This document shows, one piece after another, positions 50,226-62,557 of a stretch of 64,000 nt of DNA. The notes under the pieces are model-generated. The model made no database searches and was not told where the DNA came from. It saw nothing but the letters and a program-made list of their open reading frames with translations. Location of the stretch: positions 10,360,714 to 10,424,713 of the forward strand of contig NC_092567.1 in assembly GCF_037975245.1 (NCBI RefSeq), written 5' to 3'. The position numbers and the translations under genes are program-made. Origin of the DNA: Apostichopus japonicus. Taxonomy: Eukaryota > Echinodermata > Holothuroidea > Aspidochirotida > Stichopodidae. Numbering within the stretch: the stretch's first letter is position 1; the number at the start of each line of letters is the position of its first letter.

Positions 50226-51628
50226 CATACAGACCTAATCTGTTTGACCCCAAAATATGGAGAATAACATTTTTCAGGGCCAAAAAACCGGGAGAATAAG
50301 GGGAAAATAGGGAGGTTGGTCATTTTCAACTGAAATGATATAAATACTCCTAAATAAATACTGTAGTCTACAGTACCGCTTATGTATAACTGGACATGTG
50401 TACGCGCACAGGATCGTATAAACAAGTACAATCGCGCATAAAATCGTTGACAAACAAATTGCGGCGTAGACACCTCGTATAATCCCTGTACGAGTTTATA
50501 TGCAGGTTATGCTATTGTGCTCAATGAATAGGGATTAAAGTCGCCGGAAGAATTAGTGAGATGTTTGAAACAGCCGTTTCTTAAATCGTAGTTTAAGACG
50601 TGATATTCACCTAGCATCGAAGAGGACGCAAGTAAAGTGTGTGCCGGCATAGAACTTAACTGTTTTTTTTGTCGTATACTATAAGTAGCCTACATGCGAA
50701 CTGCACACATTCGGTACGCCGCATATACAAACAAGTGACAACTTGTGTTTTTTAAACTTGTGCAGGGGCGTATCTAGGGGGGGGGGCGTTAGGGGCGCGC
50801 GCCCCCGGGTAAGAAAGAGAGGAGAGAAAAAAAGAGAGAAGAAAAAAGGAAAAAGAGAGGGGGAAAAAGAGAGAAAAAGGAGAAAAGGAGGGAACAGAAG
50901 AAAAACGCCAAAGACACCGGGAAGAGATAGAAGAACAGTGACATAATTACAGCGCTGATCCATATTATATACACAGGGTTGCCAGTGGTGTATCGAGGAT
51001 TTCGGAAGGGGCATGCGCCTCGGCCTACCCCTTACACCGACAACTCCAATTTTGACGTTTCCATTTTTCCTCTCTCACTAATGTATATATACTCTATATG
51101 GTATATCATAACCCACGTGTGTGTATGGACGCCTTAAACAGTTGTACAATTGTGCTATGAAAAAAAACTGTGGCTGGTCTCAAACTCGACCGAGTCGTTG
51201 GGGAACAGCGCGCATTTCGGTATTAGACCAGAATCTATATGCGAACTGCACTATACATGTGTTCTTCGATGCAACACTGCCATCCACAGATAAAATGTAA
51301 TACACTCCAACCTGAATGCTAATTGTTACCCCAAATCTAGTACCGTAACTCGTACAATTAATCTAAAAATATATTTCGCATGCGATTTGAGAATTGAGCA
51401 CATTTCCTGTGAATATCATGTAGTTGACCCAAAGGCGTATCATTGCCGGGGCGGGGGGGCTGACGCACCCATCACTTCTTGAGATTGTTTCCATCTGCAT
51501 GAAAACGTGCGCCACACAACCCTACGCCCACCCCTCTAATAGCTTCCCGATGACATGCTAAACAATACGAGAATTATTACTGTTGACATTGTTAGGCGTG
51601 ACTTCTCCTAAAGACATTTGAAATGACG
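50226..51628. other. Spacer between E copies, with transposon ends
   Basis: Contains a hAT-like left end CAGGGGCGTATCTAGG at 50764 with a G-run and GCGCGCGCCC, then a purine tract (50815-50935), then AGTGGTGTATCGAGGATT at 50986, a second end-like motif. AGGCGTATCATTGCC lies at 51433. None has a matching right end, so these are truncated insertions. The purine tract's frames on both strands are artefacts. Confidence 0.55.
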
Positions 51629-52196
51629 AGATGAAAGTATTTTGGTATTTCAACATTAATCAGAAAATTTCTAAATTATACACTTGGATAAAAGTCGGGG
51701 AGGGGTGGGAGGGGGCAATGTTCTATTCAGCTGAGAAGAAGGCCACTGCTACGAGTGTACACCCCTACCGGCCCGCTCCAATCCCCCCTTACGACTTTAC
51801 AAAAACATTGCTCATAGGCAAAACTGCATGGTGTATGGAGCCAGTTTTAGACCTAATTGGTGGTCTAATTATGCCTCGGGGTGCACCAGTTAACATCAAT
51901 TTTCAAAAAGAATTCAGGGACGGAGCTACTGAGATTTGCCTTCAACAAGCCAACGACCACACCTCCGCCATTTTTAAATTCTCTGGCCTTTCCATAATAG
52001 TGCAGGACCTACCTAAATCAGTTGGGATTTGCTACCCCCCCCTTTGAAATCCTATATTAAAATAGGGGTTGAGAAGGGGTCCCATTCTCCTAGTCTTGCA
52101 AACCGATTTCAAGTAGTAGATAACCTATGCATCTGCCATTAAAATGTGGTACATGGCTACATGAAGGTAACATGCTACAGTATACTGTGTACCTCT
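51629..52196. repeat. Dispersed repeat F, copy 1
   Basis: About 567 bp closely matching 62558-63128, from GAGATGAAAGTATTTTGG to GTGTACCTCTTTG. A 138-codon plus-strand frame spans it, but copy 2 has a one-base insertion (GGGGACGGGGC) and other differences that break the frame, so I do not call it coding. It ends where duplication E copy 2 begins. Confidence 0.8.
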
Positions 52197-52344
52197 TTGC
52201 AAATACAAATACTAGTCATTGTTTTTAGTACATCTTGTTAGTTCTACACAATGAAACAAATGGAATCATAAAAAAAGCATTTGATGTTATTTATAGAACT
52301 AGTTAGGCAAGATGTCCTTACGTACATATGGCCTGTAGATTTGA

Positions 52345-52527
52345 TCACAAGTATGCAACACAACCCATTACAATTTCACAAAATGACTGTTGAGAAATTA
52401 TTATGTAAAGACTCACCAAAATCTCTGCCACAAAGGAAGTTATGTCATCAGTGATGTGTTCCCACTTGCTTTTTTCTTTCATTTTCTTGGAGGAAATGTA
52501 CCTAAGAAATGTTGAAAATGGTATCAC
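52345..52527 (-). CDS. Terminal coding exon, copy E2
   Basis: Acceptor AACCTCCAG, 61 codons including the stop. It encodes VIPFSTFLRYISSKKMKEKS, then KWEHITDDITSFVAEIL, and ends CEIVMGC-VAYL. Relative to E1 it has three extra codons (AEI region), in frame, and the stop is at the same place. Downstream minus-strand sequence would be 3' untranslated; no AATAAA was identified with confidence. Confidence 0.5.
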   Translation of the reverse strand: MIPFSTFLRYISSKKMKEKSKWEHITDDITSFVAEILVSLYIIISQQSFCEIVMGCVAYL

Positions 52528-53266
52528 CTGGAGGTTAAAGAAAAATACAAAATAACTCAACTTTCCATTCACTAGATTTATCAAGATGAAAATTGGTCGG
52601 GTCTGTGATCATTTTTGTAACAGACATCAACGTCTTCCCTTGTTTCTTATTAATAAGTATATATGAATATTTTATATGGCTGTAATATCAGGGCAGCATA
52701 TATATTGTTTTATATTTCTGTTTTTATTTTTGGGTATGTTGGACTGACATACAGGTAGCTAACAGCACAGGACTAATATCATTATTAAAAGCACCTTTGC
52801 CTTTATCTTAAAGCTGCTCTTTAGGAATATGTTTTGCATCTGAGGTAATCAATACAGTCAGTTATTTACAACACTTGAAGTGGTATCTGATCAACTCCAT
52901 GTTACGGTCTATGAGTTGTAAGCGCCCCCCCCCCCCCCCAATAAAAGACATATTTGGAAAATTGCTGGAATATTTCTAACAAATTTGTGAGCTATCTTCC
53001 ATAGTACTGCAACAGAAAATATATGTAGAAAGCACATGTGCTGGAGTTTCCTGGAAATATCTCTTAAACGGCCAGTATTATAACTAAAGTGCAAATAATG
53101 TACATCTTAAGCAGAACACATTAAGAGAATCCTTCAACACTGTTGACCAATGGCTAAGAATTGAATTCTGAATTACTTTGGTTTTTACTCTGAGGACATG
53201 CATATGGTCCAGAAGGTTCATGCATGTTTTGTATTACTGACTGACAACAACATATCCACACATTAC

Positions 53267-53388
53267 AGTAAACCCACTAAAGACTTCCATTTGTAATCCC
53301 TTAGTATATAGCTCATTGACAAATGACATAAAACCTAGATTATCTTCAGATTTAAATTTGACATCAATTTTCCTAGGTTTTAGAAGTA
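53267..53388 (-). CDS. Exon with a perfectly conserved core, copy E2
   Basis: Acceptor CCCCTCTCAG gives an open frame LLKPRKIDVKFKSEDNLGF and onward; the possible donor is ACT|GTAATG. The 98-nt core is identical to E1. This is the copy in which the strong acceptor and the frame agree. Confidence 0.5.
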
Positions 53389-54946
53389 CTGAGAGGGGAA
53401 GGGTAAGAAAGGTTAGGATGGAAAAGTAGAAATGGTTCCTGTTAGTCATTCTACATGGTTCTGACTTAGTGTGGGTAATGTTCTAACTTAGTGTGTGTAT
53501 GGGTCTCATTTTGTGTGCAGTTACTCTATTTAATTGTTAGGGCACATGCACTTATGAATTAAATTTATTGTCTATGAGCCTGCCATACATTTTACTGCCT
53601 ATTATTTGCGGCAATTAGGCTGACAATACAGAGGAGTCTGGCTGCACTATTAAGACCGAGTACTACGCTTACCTGCCACCCAACACTACAGTATGACAAA
53701 CTGATAAATTAGAAGGGATCAAGTCATCTGAATATTTTGTTCCTTCATTTATGATGAATACACAAAACAAAGAAATGGACCTGGATATTAAACACATACA
53801 CCTCTTTGTGTAGTTTTACACATTGGTATACAATACAATGTATGGTATGCAGTGTCTAATTATGGTGTATGTACTGTATGTTGAGGCCTTTATCTTCCCC
53901 TCTGGCCCTTAGGGAATTTGCTGATCAAGCAAGATTCAAAACAATTGCTGTTCCTCCAGGATTTAGGCAGTAACAAAATCACTTTCTACCCAGAATCAAA
54001 TCTAATTATAAATAACACCCAGCATATCAGTCCTGCTATACACTAATTATACACTAATCATTACCATCAGCATATTGTAAACCATTCTGTGCAAGATCCA
54101 CATCATGTGACCCCAAAGATCGTCTCAAGAAAGATTAATCCACATTTACCTAATGAGGAGATAAAGACAAAGACAATAAGAATCATATCTGAACTAGATG
54201 TTTTAATGCAAACGATAAAATCCCTTGTTTTTGAGTTTGCCTTTTTAATATTTACTCAACATTTATTCCATTGCTCACAGATACACAAGCTTATGCTAAA
54301 ATGACTCAATAATTGCAAGTTCATTCATTTTATTGCAAGGCGCTTTTATTTTAAGAGAGAAAATGTTATTTCTATAAAGTTATATTTCTTTAAAGTTGAA
54401 TAATTTTTGGAAATTTATCCATAAAGAAAACAAAAGGCAAAACTTGGTAACATGTTTGCAATCCTATGGTTAAGACTAATTTGGTCAGCACACTTTCTAA
54501 ATGGTACTTTTAACGTTGTTTGGTGCAGCAGGCCAATAAAGTTGTTCCCAAATTTCTAACTCTATTACTTTGAAGTCAAGCAAAGTTAGGCAATATTACT
54601 GGTCTAGATTGCTTTTTTTTCAAACTATCTGTATACCAGTGTGAAGCAAAGGCTGCTCTATTACATAAATGTTAGTGCTTTTGCTTTCACAACTTTCCCA
54701 GTAACTTAATTTCCAACTTTGCCAATATGCAGCAACATGATGCACCCCCCCACCACCCAAACACACTCTTATAACAGAAAAACTGAATTACACAATAACT
54801 TTAAGAACAGAAAAATAATACAAATGCATTAAAGATTTCAGATGACATAACATGCTGAATCCTAAAAGAACTTGTCATATTGTGTTGTATGATCTTCTGT
54901 GATAGAATCGTAAACTGTTGCTAGTCATAGTGCAATACTCAATACC

Positions 54947-55346
54947 TATCATCATCCTTGACAACTATTTAATATGATGGGATAGGTGGACCTTGCCAAA
55001 AATTACATAATATCCACTCAACCTGGAGACGTGACAATAGGAAGCCTTTATTAGCATTATATGCTCACACAGAAATGAAACGGTTACATAATGAAACAAT
55101 GGATGTCTAATGACCATTAAAATTGGTCAGATTTGAAAGATTAGAGATGTCCTTGGCATCAGAATGTCATCCTCTTGAAAACTACTGTACAATTATGGTA
55201 CAATTTGTAGAGATGATGCTACAATTAGGGAAGCACTGAACAAAAGAGGTCTCACAGAATCCCTAAGACACAACTTTTAGCAGTGTTCTAACTAGATTGT
55301 TCATATTTTAGGTCTTGTTTTGCAGTGATTGGGGTTGGGGGGGTCC
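54947..55346. mobile_element. About 400-bp insertion in E2
   Basis: Absent from E1, where the 8 bp TCCATGAC occupy the position. It lies between CAATACC and TGGATGATAGAC. No inverted ends or target duplication are obvious. The right part is G-rich (GATTGGGGTTGGGGGGG). It removes the 3' end and donor of the exon at 55435-55347. Confidence 0.5.
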
Positions 55347-55498
55347 TGGATGATAGACTTTTCGGTGGGGAAATTTCCCTTGAGGGATCATCTGATATGT
55401 CATGGAGTAAATATATCCAATTAAAAACTTGCATTCTCATGGAGGAGGGGGATGGGTGGAAGGGGTAAGAATCAGGTGGTGGACCATACAATCATTAC

Positions 55499-55731
55499 CC
55501 TGATAATGTAAACTGTACGCATGTCTTCAAAGAGCTGTAATCCGGATATGAAACTGGTAAATCCCTAAACAGGCTGATCTCAGGACTGAATATTTCCAGT
55601 TTACCTGATAATGAGAAAACACAAAATGCATTTGGTCATCAGTTATAATGTTATTATTTATGTAAATTGACATCACCCGGTCTGCAAGTAGCTTCATTCT
55701 ACCATGTAACATTGTCAAACACAGAACACAG
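55499..55731 (-). CDS. Exon with an internal stop, copy E2 (233 nt)
   Basis: Same borders and length as E1 46533-46765. Reading CLTMLHGRMKLLADR and YSVLRSACLGIYQFHI, it meets TGA after ITAL because GGA became TGA. About 11 amino-acid replacements against four silent changes over 62 codons look like relaxed constraint. Confidence 0.4.
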
Positions 55732-56800
55732 CTACTATAAACATACAGTATGGTATGCTACTGTAGTTTCAAAATAAATCACTCAGTTATTATTATAATA
55801 ACAATGTAAAGAAACTAAAGCAACTAGAATACAAATCTATAGACTGTACAAGATGAGTTCAAGGTCTCATAATGCTTCCCACAGTGTATATACAGCTCAC
55901 CTAATACCAAACTAATTGAAATATAAAGAAACATTAATTTGAAATTGAGACAAGCATTGAATCTTCAATACAAACTTTAAGCAATACCACTAGCAATCCA
56001 GTCTGGTTTATATTCAATTGAGAAACAAAAGTAATAACAATGTAACCCTGAAAACAGATGGAGCCTGAAGAAAACATGATGACTGTTTCGGTCACATAGT
56101 TTAGGAACCATTGGTTCACTGTACTGTCTAGAGGTTGATGAATTTGTAGGATTTCGGAAATGATGACATTGTACTATAATTGATTGAGTTAAAGTACATA
56201 TTTTTCTATCTGCAGACTTTGACATATAGTTTTATTTCATAACATGTTGTTCGGTGCAGTCCTGTTGTGAGAGGGTGAGGGTTGGGTGGAGGCTACAGTT
56301 GTACGTCAGCTAAGTGCCCAGTGAAATATGTGATAAAGAATGATATACTTTTAACTTTGGATAAACAAAGACTTAAAAAAAGTGGATCTGGTGACACAAC
56401 TGTGCATGGAACTGTGCCTGGCTCTCTATGTTACTGATTTTGTGTACACCTTATTTGAATGATGCTTCTTTAGCCTCACAAGATGTGATTGTGAATCTTA
56501 GAACTGGTGTGCGACAGTTTATCAGGAGTTTGGCTAAAATTAACAAAGAAGTAGGAAAGGAGATACAAACCCAACCATAATCTTCAGCTGATATGATAGA
56601 CATCTTTGAGATGAATAATAAAGGTGGAGTTGATTTGCATTCTACTGTCCAATTTTATATTTCAAATCCTATTTCCAATATTTAAGCAAATGCTAAAAAC
56701 AGTAATCTCTACTGTACTACAGTCAATAAATATCATAACAAACATAACACAATAAATTTCAAGATTATATCCATAGTTGTGTGACATATGTGTGACCTAC

Positions 56801-56918
56801 CTAAATTAATCAAGGTGTTCTTGTTTGATGGAGTGTTCATTACAAATACTTCTAACACAAAGCTCAGCAATACAGACTTAGTTGACTTCTTTAATGTTTC
56901 TACAGCATTATGGAATAT
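56801..56918 (-). CDS. Exon-like block, copy E2 (118 nt)
   Basis: Acceptor CATATTAG, donor TTAG|GTAGGT. It encodes IFHNAVETLKKSTKSVLLSF and VLEVFVMNTPSNKNTLINL, a strongly helix-like amphipathic sequence. In E1 the corresponding 123-nt block has a 5-bp difference near its end and runs into TGA. Confidence 0.5.
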
Positions 56919-57426
56919 CTAATATGGTATTTCAAGTTTTTTTTATTTTAATCTGAAGAAAATAAATACCTACACAGAAGTCATATTTGTAGGTAACCCA
57001 AGCTACTTTCATATAAACCAACAAGTTGTCTTCCAGTTTTACAATTCTGGGAGTGTCAGGAGTTCTAGAAGACTTTATTCATATGAGCCTAGAAGGCAAT
57101 TTTTATTTCAGTTTGGCAAATGGTAAAATGTACCAGAGGGTGTTGAGGTAGCTATTGTGTCATACTGTAGCAAGGTCATTACAAACATACCAAGTACTGG
57201 ATTAATCCAGCAAGAATCCGATCGTTTTAATGTCCTTACTAGGGCGTAATCCTGTCAGTTGTATTTTGAGAAGATGAGTTAAAACTTTATATACATTATT
57301 TTAGTGAGAGTGAATGGAGATAAAAGAGTATTCCTCGATCTGCGACGCTATCCATAAAATCTACCACACATCTTTGAAACGTTATCAATACTGTTCAACA
57401 CTTACCATTAATGTGATTACCATCAC

Positions 57427-57506
57427 ATGGAGGAAATATCAGATGATGAACCATTCATTGTCCTTGTCAACACAGTATGAACGTGACTTCCATCAAAAAC
57501 TGGTAA
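57427..57506 (-). CDS. Exon-like block, copy E2 (80 nt)
   Basis: Encodes LPVFDGSHVHTVLTRTMNG and SSSDISS between CACCTGTAG and CCAT|GTGATG. It has one codon more than E1, frame preserved. Confidence 0.45.
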
Positions 57507-59237
57507 CTACAGGTGGAATAGGTGATCCCCTAACAGCTCGCTTCATAATTAACCTAATGAAGAGAAAAGAAAGTGATGTGAATGAGATTTGAAGTCCTAA
57601 TTATAGGAGACATTGAGAATGTCAGTCAGAAATAGTCTCTGGCTAACTACCATGTATACATGAACAATCACAGAGAAAAAAATACAGAGGAAGGAAAGTA
57701 AAGTTCAGTTTCCAATAACCAGGTATTAAGTGTAAAAACAATTAGCCAGTTAAGCATCAAACTTGAACCGGGTTGTCCGTTGTTTAGTGGAAGTGGCACA
57801 TAAAGGTGTGGTGCAGTGATATAAATGAGCTCCCAAAGGAGAGTCCAACCTCACACGAACCCAACCATGCATGGTTTGGGCTTGACTGAGAAATTTGTGA
57901 GATTTCGCACCTCTCTTTCGTATTGAGGACAGAATGTCTTTTGAATTTCCACTCATTAGGAGATACTGTAATTGTATCTAATTTAGTGTGTCAGCTTTGG
58001 TGGATGTGTTTTCATATTATTTTTCTTTATTTAATGGCACCAGGCCCTCGAGACTGCATTGGCTACATTGACCTAGTTACACCATTCTCGGGGGGAAGGG
58101 GGGTCTCTTTCTAGATTTTAGATCACCAAAGGTTTATAAAGTACCCTGTTCAGCTGGTCAATAGCCATACAATATGGTTAAGTTCTTTCTACAAATTTGG
58201 CAGATGAAGACACTTATAACCTCAAAATTTTGAGTTAAAAGTTTTGAGAGATGAAAAAGTCAAAATTTTGAGGTGAAAATCTTGAGATAAAAATTCCAAA
58301 TATTGAGAAAGCAAATTCCAAATTTTGAAATTTGGGGACACTTATATATTTTCTTAAGCTACCGTACTTAGTCGCCGAAGTAAGATCAGTCTTGAGACCA
58401 ATTAGATTTCTTAAATCCAACTGCAGTGACTGGCTCAGCAATGTTTAAAAATTAAACAAGCATAAGTGACAATTCTTTATTCACAGCTGTACATTCTCAG
58501 ATTAGTAGCAAGTATTTCCAATTGTGTTTATAGTGTTTATAGTGGCTGGACTTACAAGGGTAATGCAAAGCTCTCCAAATATTCAGTACAGTGTTTTCAC
58601 ATAGTTTCTGGAATCTGCATTTTGAGCTCATGAGGACATGTCAGTAATAGAAATACTTAATCTGATTTTACTCTGTGGAATATATATATAGCTGAGCCCT
58701 AGCCGGGTGCTGGGGGCTTCAGAAGAGCTCTGTAACATCTCTTCTACTTCATGTCCTCTTGTACTAAGTATAAAGCATGTAGATACAAGTTAGAGAGAAA
58801 AATGTAATTTCTATGAAGTATAAATCTAAGCCCTGGTGGGAGTCCCTGAGGACTTTAGCTGAGGCATTTTCACTTTTCAGATATTTAATGTTCTCTGATA
58901 GTGATTTTGCAGACCAAGTGGAGCCTATGGGGGAGGGGTGGGGGGGGCAAGTGCTCACCACCCTAATGGATGCCAGTGCTTGTATATGTTTGAATATGTT
59001 TATGTTAAACAGTAGTTAGCTCTCAAATACTCGTATGCAAGGAAGACATGTTATCATGACATGATATTGATAAATAGTGGCAGGGGAATTTAAATTCCTT
59101 AACCATGCTTGCTAGCCAGCAGTTTGGTGAATCAAGTCACAACAAACCAGATTTACTTCATTCTTACCATTCCTATGGAACTCTGTGCATCAAGAAGTGT
59201 AGGATACTGGAAGAAGCTTGATAGGTTCATACAGGTA

Positions 59238-60882
59238 GGTCCTGATCTCCTCTATCCAGTACAGTCTCTGTCTTCATATTCACTAGAGGGTTTCTTCCTA
59301 CAGTTGAATTATTACATCATGGAGCCGTCAGACTGAGCCTCAGTGACTTCTAAATCAAAAGTGAAACACTAAACATGAAATCAAATTAGTTATTCAGATA
59401 GTTTTAGACTTCAGAAACAAAAGTATCCTCACTTACAAAGAAAAACCCATGGTAGCAGTTCCACTTTGATCCAATCATTGATCATTTTAATTTAGTGATT
59501 ATACAGTATTAGTGTTTGGTTTCTGAAGCTTTTTGAAAGTTCTTAGGAACTTTTGCATTCAGATAGCAACGTGACACTACAGCAGTCTTTGTGGGCAATC
59601 AACTTTACATGTTAGTTGTAAAAGACCCCTACACTTTTAGTAAGTAAATTATATAAAGGTGCATATTTGATTTGTGATATTGAAGCTGAAGATACGTCAA
59701 TAGGAAATGAGCATTACCAGCACAAACCCTGGAAATTCTGGATATGTTCCAATAATGGGTTGTCTTTGACCAGCAAGGGCGGTGTAAAGCACTGCAGTAT
59801 TATGGGTGACAAACTACAATAATGTTTGTATATGATATGGGATATTGAATCTCAATCTCTGGAAAACCTTGCACTTCATTTGACCTTTACTCACTGGCAG
59901 GTTAGTACTTAAATCTACAATATACCAGGAGAGGAAACAACTCCAGAGTACTTTAAAGAGTAGGTTTTTATGACTACATAGTTTGAATAAAACCTTTCAG
60001 ATACAGTAGTTAGATGATCTCGCAAATGTAGAACACTTCTTCAATAAACTAATGTGATCAGTATTCTGAGGGAGGAAACCCTCTCCTTCAACTTGTAACC
60101 TACTAACAGGCTAGAATCACCATATTTCAGCTAGTCCTACATTGTGCTGATCCTAGGACACGCTTTACGCTGGCATTGCGGACTTTTGAATGTTGTCATT
60201 AAAACCATTGGATTAGGCCTAGGTTAGGCTGCACTTTTCTTATATGACTAAAGAAGACCTAAGCCATAACTTCAACGTTATGAGTCCCTGTCCTTGTAGG
60301 TACATAGCCTAACAATATGAAAGGAAAACAAGACATACGTGGGATTTCTTCTTTGACAATTGCAATATACTTAGTCTGATTCATTCAGTATCATGTTCAC
60401 CATCTGGAATATATTGCAATATCTTCATATTAGTAAGCCAGTACTGTAGCTTCGGGGAATCACGTTAAACAAACAGAGAAGTACAACCATACAACCGTTC
60501 TTCAAACGCTGCTTTACACTGTGTCGTTGGTTTGTTTAGATTTTGAAGATGAGACTTGTTCAAGTCGTTTCATTGGCCACGAGGGAAATACCCCTCTTTT
60601 TCAGATAAATAATCAACGTTCCAATTCAAATAATAGCAATTTACAAAAAAATGGCTAATTCCTTACATCTAGGAGTGAGGTCTTCAACAGTATGCTGCGA
60701 AATGTCAATTCATCATTTGCACCTCGATAATTTTCTGGTAATTTTGCGTTCATAGAATCCTGTACAGCCGCTTGAAGTGTATACGTGTTATGGGTCGTAG
60801 CGTATAGGTCTAATGGAAAAGATAAAAAAAATACTTAGTTATTACACTGCAACTCACCAAATTACAATTTGGACGGCCTCTT
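59238..60882. other. No gene recognised
   Basis: AT-rich sequence upstream (on the minus strand) of the E2 gene copy, so it could hold its promoter and first exon. I found no convincing start exon. TAGGCCTAGGTTAGGCT-type motifs occur at about 60213. Frames here are short and unremarkable. Confidence 0.45.
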
Positions 60883-61254
60883 CAGTGGCGGAGAGTCCAT
60901 ACAGTCAGGGGGCGGATTCCCCCCCCCCCCGACGGAATCAAATGGACTGCTGGCGCCCTTTTCAGCTCTTTACCACATTTTACTTATTCGCGATTATTGA
61001 CTTTTTTTATTGCGCTCTCATCTACCTATTGACATTTGTCACATATATTGGCGATGACACCTATTTATTCTTCGTTTATCTGCAAATTAACAAGGCCCGG
61101 AAAGGGTCATTTCCGACGATCTAGAGAGTATCTTTACTCAAAAATTTCGGTACGCTCCGCGCCATTTCGTGGTGGCGCTCCGCTTAGATAGTGTCGGAAG
61201 CGCCCCTACAGACCATTCTCGCCCGCATGACCAATACCCCTAGCTCCGCCACTG
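60883..61254. mobile_element. hAT-like MITE, 372 bp, intact ends
   Basis: Left end CAGTGGCGGAG and right end CTCCGCCACTG are perfect inverted repeats of 11 bp. The flanking direct repeat GGCCTCTT is perfect over 8 bp (60875-60882 and 61255-61262). There is a C-run near 60920 and no transposase. The 103-codon plus-strand frame that starts upstream and crosses it is not a gene. Confidence 0.92.
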
Positions 61255-61495
61255 GGCCTCTTGACTATTCACAACAGATCTTCCGAAGTCCAAACATAAA
61301 AAGGGATCCGGCACTAAATAAATAATGAAAACGCAATATGCAAATAATGAAAATATTATGATAGTTTTGACCATTCCAGTAAAGCAAAGATTAGGGGCTA
61401 GTGTAAGTTCCAAGGAAAAACGCGTACTACCGCTTAGCGAAATCTATCGTGATAGTATTGCGTCACTACAAGTGTCATCAAGACAGCATGATAAT

Positions 61496-62506
61496 CACTG
61501 GCGGATCCAGGGCCTTTGTTTGGGAGGGGCCAAAGTGGCATTAGAGTGATATGGGGGAGGGGTCTAAGGGGAGGGGGTGGAAAATTTTCTATTGCTGTAT
61601 GCCCTCAGATGCAATTTGGTGCGACAAAAGTGTACAATGGTGATGTTAATTTACTTCTAAAAAAAATGTTTCCCAGGTGTAATTTTCTAAAATATTTATA
61701 AAACAAAGTTGGGATCATCTTTCTCAAGAAATTTTATTTCTCATAGGTTATAAATTTCTTACAACCAGCCTGTAACTGCAAAATTGTGTTAAACTGTAAA
61801 TCCTCACGCTCATACATTTACATAGCTCCCAACTCTTGAGAAGGCAAATGCTGGTCCATGCCACGAATCGCCGTCCTGGGGGAGGGGTATAAGGGGAGGG
61901 GGTGTCCCCCTCCCCTTTTGATTTTTTTTGGAATCCTGGTGATGCCTACATGTAAAATGGTGGCACTTAGAAAGGCTTTTGTCACCCAAAATTTTCTGAG
62001 AAATATGCATTTTTTTGTGTGTAACATCAATAAATTGAATAGTATAGGTGATAATTCATTCTTTCCCGTGGCATGAAAATGTTCGCTGCTCGCCCCAATG
62101 AAAAGAAATATAGGCTAATTTGAGGTTCAAATGATGCTGTAAAGGAGGTTTTATACTCTATTATGCTAAATGCTAAAGAAATGATGGTTGCTAAGTCAAA
62201 ATTTGATGCAATTTTTTTATGTATACTTGACAATTACAATGCGGTTTTTTCGGACGCTTGTGCGGGTCAGCGGGTTTGGGTGTTAGAATGCGGGTCTAAT
62301 TCCCGCGAATTGCGGGTCGGTTGGGAGCTCTGCATTTAATTTTAAACCAGAAAACGAAAAGGCTTAGACTAGTCTACCACTGCTATTCCTCCCGATTTTT
62401 TTAATTTCCAATCATATGATTTAGCGGATGTTCGGAAACACTTTTTGGCTCACCTTTTTGGGGGGGCCATGGCCCCCTTGCCCCCCCCCCCTTGGATCCG
62501 CCAGTG
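61496..62506. mobile_element. hAT-like MITE, 1011 bp, intact ends
   Basis: Left end CACTGGCGGATCCAGGG and right end CTTGGATCCGCCAGTG are inverted repeats. The 8-bp duplication ATGATAAT is perfect (61488-61495 and 62507-62514). The internal motif GGGGAGGGGTCTAAGGGGAG (about 61555) is repeated with changes at about 61880, suggesting a second, nested or duplicated MITE. CAGATGCAATTTGGTGC ties it to the element at 15570. No transposase. Confidence 0.92.
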
Positions 62507-62557
62507 ATGATAATTAGACATGTTAGGCATTTTTCAGGATATTGTTTACTGAATTGT

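Larger units (their letters stand above)
52345..57951 (-). pseudogene. Unidentified multi-exon gene, copy E2 (probably decayed)
   Basis: Blocks on the minus strand, 5' to 3': possibly 58924-58870, then 57951-57850, 57506-57427, 56918-56801, 56173-56096, 55731-55499, 55435-55347 (interrupted), 53388-53267 and 52527-52345 (terminal). Compared with E1 it keeps some exons better: an intact 118-nt block at 56.8 kb, a longer terminal exon, and an intact acceptor at 58925. It has its own lesions: an altered donor at 57849, a TGA inside the 233-nt exon (GGA to TGA), and a 400-bp insertion replacing the end of the next exon. Family unknown. Confidence 0.45.
52205..59237. repeat. Segmental duplication E, copy 2
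   Basis: Partner of 43790-50225. It is longer because of insertions, chiefly about 110 bp near 52700-52815 and about 400 bp at 54947-55346. The insertion boundaries are clean against E1. Confidence 0.95.

Noticed and set aside
50815-50940. Lys/Arg/Glu-rich frame
   Set aside because: Translation of a purine-only tract beside a transposon end.
51631-52047. 138-codon plus-strand frame in repeat F
   Set aside because: The second copy carries a one-base insertion and further changes that destroy the frame.
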